Origin: Christensenella sp. UBA7703
Lineage (GTDB): Bacteria; Bacillota; Clostridia; Christensenellales; CAG-138
Assembly (NCBI GenBank): GCA_002482505.1
Contig: DLGD01000038.1
Span: 82,876 to 146,875 of the forward strand
Direction: 5' to 3'
Length of the DNA: 64,000 nucleotides
The notes under the pieces are model-generated. The model saw nothing but the letters and a program-made list of their open reading frames with translations. It ran no database searches and had not been told where the DNA came from. Shown here piece after piece: positions 60,704 through 64,000 of this stretch (position 1 is its first letter; each line of letters opens with the position of its first letter). The translations under genes and the position numbers were made by a program.

Positions 60704-61047
60704 TTGGATACCCCTTCTTCTCCTACTGCCAATAGCTTGTCAATCACTGCTTCCGCAGTCTCCCATTCCTTTTTCCGCAGCCGATACGATTCTTTTCCCA
60801 GATCGGTGATGGAGTAGTATCTGCGCCGCGCGCCTGTCGTCTCGTCCCCCCAGTACGAGACGATGCAGCCCGCGTCCTCGAGCCGCCGGAACGCTGTATA
60901 CAGCGTTGCCTCCTTTAGCTCAAACCTTCCCCCCGTCAGGTTTAAAATCGCTTTGTTGACCATGTAACCATAGCCATCGCCTTTCATCAACTGCGCCAGG
61001 ATGATCGTTTCCGTATTCCCACGGATGAGTTCCGATGCAACGGACAT
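60700..61047 (-). CDS. PadR-family transcriptional regulator
   Basis: 115 residues, a short PadR subfamily-2 type. The winged helix contains MKGDGYGYMVNKAI (about 21-34), LKEATLYTAFRRLEDAGCI (about 44-62) and GARRRYYSITDLG (about 70-82). It probably represses its own operon, including the membrane signalling and DUF4097 genes. The start follows AAAGGAGGTGCGCC. It has an ATGA overlap with the next gene. Confidence 0.9.
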   Translation of the reverse strand: MSVASELIRGNTETIILAQLMKGDGYGYMVNKAILNLTGGRFELKEATLYTAFRRLEDAGCIVSYWGDETTGARRRYYSITDLGKESYRLRKKEWETAEAVIDKLLAVGEEGVSK

Positions 61048-61179
61048 GGCGCACCTCCTTTCCGTTTGCAGGTATATCTTAACGCTACATACCTCGCCTG
61101 TCAAGGTATCTCTCAAAAATATTTACTGCTTTTCTTGTAGGTAACTACGGTATTGAAAAAGTGGGTGCCAAAAAGAGAA

Positions 61180-61389
61180 AACCCTGCATTCACAGGGTTC
61201 AGAGCATCAACAAACCCATCTGGGGGTTTGGGGGATTTCGAAAATCCCCCATGTTACTTCAAATTTGGCGATTCATTCGCCGAATTTGTGAAAAAATGGC
61301 GCGATTTGCGTCATTTTAACCCAAAGTAAAACCCATCGGCAGCGTCCAAAGGACTTTGTCGATGGGCTGAACCCTACATTCACAGGGTT
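61180..61389. repeat. Repeat element B: 170-bp insert inside a duplicated terminator hairpin
   Basis: AACCCTG/CAGGGTT hairpin units at 61180-61199 and 61370-61389 (19 of 20 bases identical) flank a 170-bp insert (61200-61369). The insert is an inverted copy of element A at 4810-4978, about 90% identical by eye. On the minus strand a T-rich tract follows the left copy, so the yedF-DUF3343 transcript terminates after crossing the element. No ORF of note is present. It occupies most of the gap between the padR and DUF3343 genes. Confidence 0.85.
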
Positions 61390-61401
61390 AAAATCGTGAT
61401 T

Positions 61402-61665
61402 CTAGAATATGTTCTGTGTACACTTTGTCTCTTTCCCCTCCTGCTCCACGCGATAGAGCCGGTAGAGCGCGGGGTCGATCGTCGACGTGCGAAGGAGCGC
61501 CTTCGCCTCATCGATCCTTTCGTCCCGCAGGCGCAGGGACATGCCGCAGCTGGCGGTAATGCTCCTCAGCGTCGGCATCACCACCGCGCCGCAGCCGGAG
61601 AGCAGCCGCTGCGCGGCGATTGCCGCATGCGGAGAATCAAACGCAAAAAGCCAGTAGCTTTCCAT
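61402..61665 (-). CDS. DUF3343 protein, selenium-associated
   Basis: 87 residues. The pattern YWLFAFDSPHAAIAAQRLLSGCGAVVMPTLRSITASCGMSLRL (in part) is the DUF3343 domain, a small protein with conserved cysteine in SCG proposed to carry sulfur or selenium. It lies one base after yedF on the same strand, the usual pairing. The C-terminus is lengthened by about ten residues (GKETKCTQNIF). Its transcript runs into repeat element B. Confidence 0.85.
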   Translation of the reverse strand: MESYWLFAFDSPHAAIAAQRLLSGCGAVVMPTLRSITASCGMSLRLRDERIDEAKALLRTSTIDPALYRLYRVEQEGKETKCTQNIF

Positions 61666-61666
61666 A

Positions 61667-62254
61667 TCAGAGTGTGATCACCTTATCTGCGCGCTGCATC
61701 GCGCCCAGAATATCATACATATTGCTCACGGTACCGACCTTGAGCCGGTCAGCAATGCCGTAGTAGTTCAGGCACGTGCCGCAGACCAGGACGATCGCGC
61801 CTTTCTCGGTCAACGTCATCAGGCTGTCGATCACCTGCTGCTCTTCGCCTGCCGGCAGCTTCACGCCGTCGTTCATAAAGAGAACATGCGCGGGCACGCT
61901 GTCACCCTGCGCGAGGGTATAGAGCGCCATCTTCATGAGGTTATAGCCCAGTTCGCGATCCCCGGCGCCGACAACGTCCTTGCCGATGAATACGGCGTAT
62001 CCGTTTCCCGTCGTCGGGCATGCGACCATAGGGGTTTCAACAACCTTGCCCGCACCCGTCAACCGTACAAACGGTCCGTCCACGGTTTCGCCCGTTGCAA
62101 CCGTCATCCCCGCGGAGTTGCCAAGCCGCGTGAGGTTTTCCACAGCGGTTTTGTTATCGACCAAAACGGTCAAATCCTGACAACCACCGTCGATCTCCTT
62201 TTTTGCCAATATCACAGGCATCGGGCAAGCCTTGCCTCTTGCGTCAATCTGCAT
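61667..62254 (-). CDS. yedF: Sulfurtransferase-like selenium metabolism protein YedF
   Basis: 195 residues. An N-terminal TusA-like domain (1-75) has the CPxP motif with Cys10 in ARGKACPMPVI. A C-terminal DsrE-like domain (about 95-190) includes GDSVPAHVLFMNDGVKL and VCGTCLNYYG. In selenium-using bacteria it is encoded near selD or other selenium genes and may carry selenium or sulfur. The start at 62254 follows GGGAGACGATAACC. No selD, selA or selB lies in this window. Confidence 0.9.
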   Translation of the reverse strand: MQIDARGKACPMPVILAKKEIDGGCQDLTVLVDNKTAVENLTRLGNSAGMTVATGETVDGPFVRLTGAGKVVETPMVACPTTGNGYAVFIGKDVVGAGDRELGYNLMKMALYTLAQGDSVPAHVLFMNDGVKLPAGEEQQVIDSLMTLTEKGAIVLVCGTCLNYYGIADRLKVGTVSNMYDILGAMQRADKVITL

Positions 62255-62450
62255 GGTTATCGTCTCCCTTTCCGGAACGCGCTGTGGCACAGCGGTTCAC
62301 TTATTCATTATTCTAGCAAAGGATAACGCTCTTGAATAGATGCCCCAGCCACAGTCGATTGTGATTTTTCGCGTAAAAAAAGCTCAAAAAAACGGTGCGC
62401 AAAAAGCGAAGGATCATCGCGATACATCCACTTCTCGCCAAAGAAGTGTT

Positions 62451-64000
62451 TCAACGATAATCATCCAGCTGAATCGTGAGCGAATAATCGTCCATTCGAT
62501 CGACTATCCAGTCTACACGCTTGGTTCCCGTCACGTCTATTTGTTCCGTCACGACGACCCCCGGCTCCAGTTTTATCCGGCTGATTTCCTGTCGATTGTT
62601 TCTCAGGTCTTCGAGGATGAGCTCCGTCGGCCACCCTGTGTACGGTACAAAGGAAATGGACTTTACCGCGTCCCACTGGCTCCGGGAAAGCGTCGAATTC
62701 GAAAAAACGATTTTTGATGTCAAGAACGGATCATCCTTATTCTCCGTTTCCGCATTTCCTTTGCTCGAAATCGATAGAAAAGCGTGCTGAATCTCTTGCC
62801 CGTCGATCAAGATTGCAAACGCAAGCCCGCCGCTTTCTCCGCCCTGAATCGCCGCGATTCGCTCCGCTCGTGACCAACGCTCCGGCAAATCCATTTGCAG
62901 CGTAACTTCCATCCCCGTCGGCGTGAACTTCACCGAGTCCACGCGAATGATCACATCGGTCATATCCAAGTCTACCACAGACGAGTGCACAAAATCCCCC
63001 GTCTTCTGGCTTTCCATTTCTGTTAGATACATGCGGTGCGTGCCGGTAAGTGAAACGGACTGCCCGCCCGACTGCTCCGTTGTGACATTTTTGTATGCCT
63101 CCGCATCAATCGTCACCGTTCCTAAATCCGCTTGAAAGAGCGTGACAGGATCGTTTGTTGTTGCGTCATGATAATACTCCCGCAAGGTCAATGAAGCAGT
63201 CGGTTGACCCGAGAGGGGTTGCCCAGCAGAACCAACGACATCCAAAGTTGCCTCCATCACAAATCGCACCTCATGCGTTTTCAGCCATTCATACCAAAGC
63301 GAGTCAGCGGCGGCATTCGTTGTGAGCAGTCTCCCTTCTTCATCGTAAACCGACTCTGATTCCAGCGGACATTCGCTGCTGATCTGCTCCATTTCTTCAT
63401 CAAAGTAGGCACTGACAACTCCATTGTATACAGTTCCATCCGAAAACGTGAGATTCACAACGCCCATGGTATACTCGCTATCTTCGTGTACTGTGTCGCC
63501 GCCGGTTCGTTCATCAAGCAGAAACTTCCCGGATGTACCCGTGAACCAACCAGTGATATAAACAGTGCTTCCCGTATAGACGATCTCATCCAGACGAATC
63601 CCGAAGTTCTCCGCCATACGTTTGGCTTCATCCGTCGTGTTGATATCTGTTATTACGATCTTTCTGCCGTCTTCTTCAATCTTCGTGATGATGGAATCCA
63701 GCGTTGTTTCGCCGCCGCGGTTTGCGCCCGATTGTCCAAGATAGTCGCCAACACGAAAGAAACCGCTGATCCATTCACCCACCGCTGCTCTTGCCGAAGG
63801 AATCGCCACCACAGAAAGCGCAGCAACAAACAGCACACTCGCTACAATCACAAGCGCGCGGGCGGTACGCGCCTTCAATTTTTGTTGCCGTTTTCGGTTG
63901 CGCGGCGCGATGCCTGTTCTCGCTTCCCGCTGCTGTAACCGCCAGCAAACCTGATCGACTCGTGCCGAGAACTCCGGCGGCGGAGAGATTCGGTTGTGAT
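62451..64000 (-). CDS. DUF4179-like membrane protein, 5' end outside the window
   Basis: The frame is open from the stop at 62451 to the window edge, over 515 residues. A TTG at 63878 could be read as a start, but in-frame coding continues upstream (SPPPEFSARVDQVCWRLQQ), the usual cytoplasmic segment of DUF4179 proteins, so I call the gene truncated. One membrane helix (about residues 48-68 of the visible part) is followed by AAVGEWISGFFRVGDY, characteristic of this family, and a large extracellular domain. These proteins resemble anti-sigma factors and usually follow an ECF sigma factor gene, which would lie beyond 64000. Confidence 0.78.
   Translation of the reverse strand, partial: HNRISPPPEFSARVDQVCWRLQQREARTGIAPRNRKRQQKLKARTARALVIVASVLFVAALSVVAIPSARAAVGEWISGFFRVGDYLGQSGANRGGETTLDSIITKIEEDGRKIVITDINTTDEAKRMAENFGIRLDEIVYTGSTVYITGWFTGTSGKFLLDERTGGDTVHEDSEYTMGVVNLTFSDGTVYNGVVSAYFDEEMEQISSECPLESESVYDEEGRLLTTNAAADSLWYEWLKTHEVRFVMEATLDVVGSAGQPLSGQPTASLTLREYYHDATTNDPVTLFQADLGTVTIDAEAYKNVTTEQSGGQSVSLTGTHRMYLTEMESQKTGDFVHSSVVDLDMTDVIIRVDSVKFTPTGMEVTLQMDLPERWSRAERIAAIQGGESGGLAFAILIDGQEIQHAFLSISSKGNAETENKDDPFLTSKIVFSNSTLSRSQWDAVKSISFVPYTGWPTELILEDLRNNRQEISRIKLEPGVVVTEQIDVTGTKRVDWIVDRMDDYSLTIQLDDYR

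Overview
The window looks like a chromosomal segment of an anaerobic, Gram-positive, moderately GC-rich member of the Clostridia. Supporting signs are a perfect CIRCE operator, a reverse rubrerythrin, XylFII-LytS-YesN-type sugar sensing, YedF/DUF3343 selenium-associated proteins, lipobox lipoproteins, strong GGAGG ribosome sites and frequent intrinsic terminators. No rRNA, tRNA, CRISPR array, prophage or intact transposase gene was found. No species can be named from the sequence alone.

Layout. 1-10.5 kb: a small unknown protein, a GntR regulator, a LacI regulator with a cytoplasmic GH9 glycosidase, then a minus-strand block (tandem class II aldolase, FGGY kinase, HemL-like aminotransferase, TetR, GtrA). 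10.9-18.9 kb: radical SAM protein, hemolysin III-type membrane protein, a divergent Crp/Fnr regulator and ferredoxin pair, a second GntR, an OhrR-glutathione peroxidase pair, CIRCE-controlled Hsp20, a PrsW-like protease and a PPOX-fold protein. 19.2-30.4 kb is the clearest functional block: a membrane-anchored sugar-binding sensor, LytS/YesM kinase, YesN regulator and accessory sugar lipoprotein, then a ChvE-GguA-GguB sugar ABC transporter and xylose isomerase. This is a xylose-type sensing, uptake and isomerisation locus. 30.9-40.3 kb: ZIP metal transporter, pseudouridine catabolism (psuG and its PfkB kinase), HAD phosphatase, D,D-carboxypeptidase, rubrerythrin-deoC, and a large membrane-anchored peptidoglycan-binding protein. 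40.4-46.2 kb: a complete oppBCDFA operon with a long leader. 46.7-58.8 kb: mixed single genes, including a 48-residue peptide carrying a sodium-pump decarboxylase signature, a DUF362 ferredoxin preceded by tandem promoter repeats, a cysteine desulfidase-like enzyme, an E2-like acyltransferase without its catalytic histidine, a homocysteine methyltransferase-AEC transporter pair and galactokinase. 59-64 kb: a PadR-HAAS-DUF4097 envelope module, yedF-DUF3343, and a DUF4179-like membrane protein cut by the window edge.

The most unusual signal is not a gene. At three places (4.8-5.0, 16.7-16.9 and 61.2-61.4 kb) a 169-194 bp non-coding element sits between two copies of a transcription terminator hairpin. 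The hairpin differs at each site, but the copies match within a site (27 bp perfect, 24 bp perfect, 19 of 20 bp). The first and third inserts are about 90% identical by eye, in opposite orientation and 56 kb apart. The second is a different sequence but shares a terminal TGTCAA(C/A)AAA motif. This suggests a small mobile element family that targets terminators and duplicates the hairpin, keeping termination intact.
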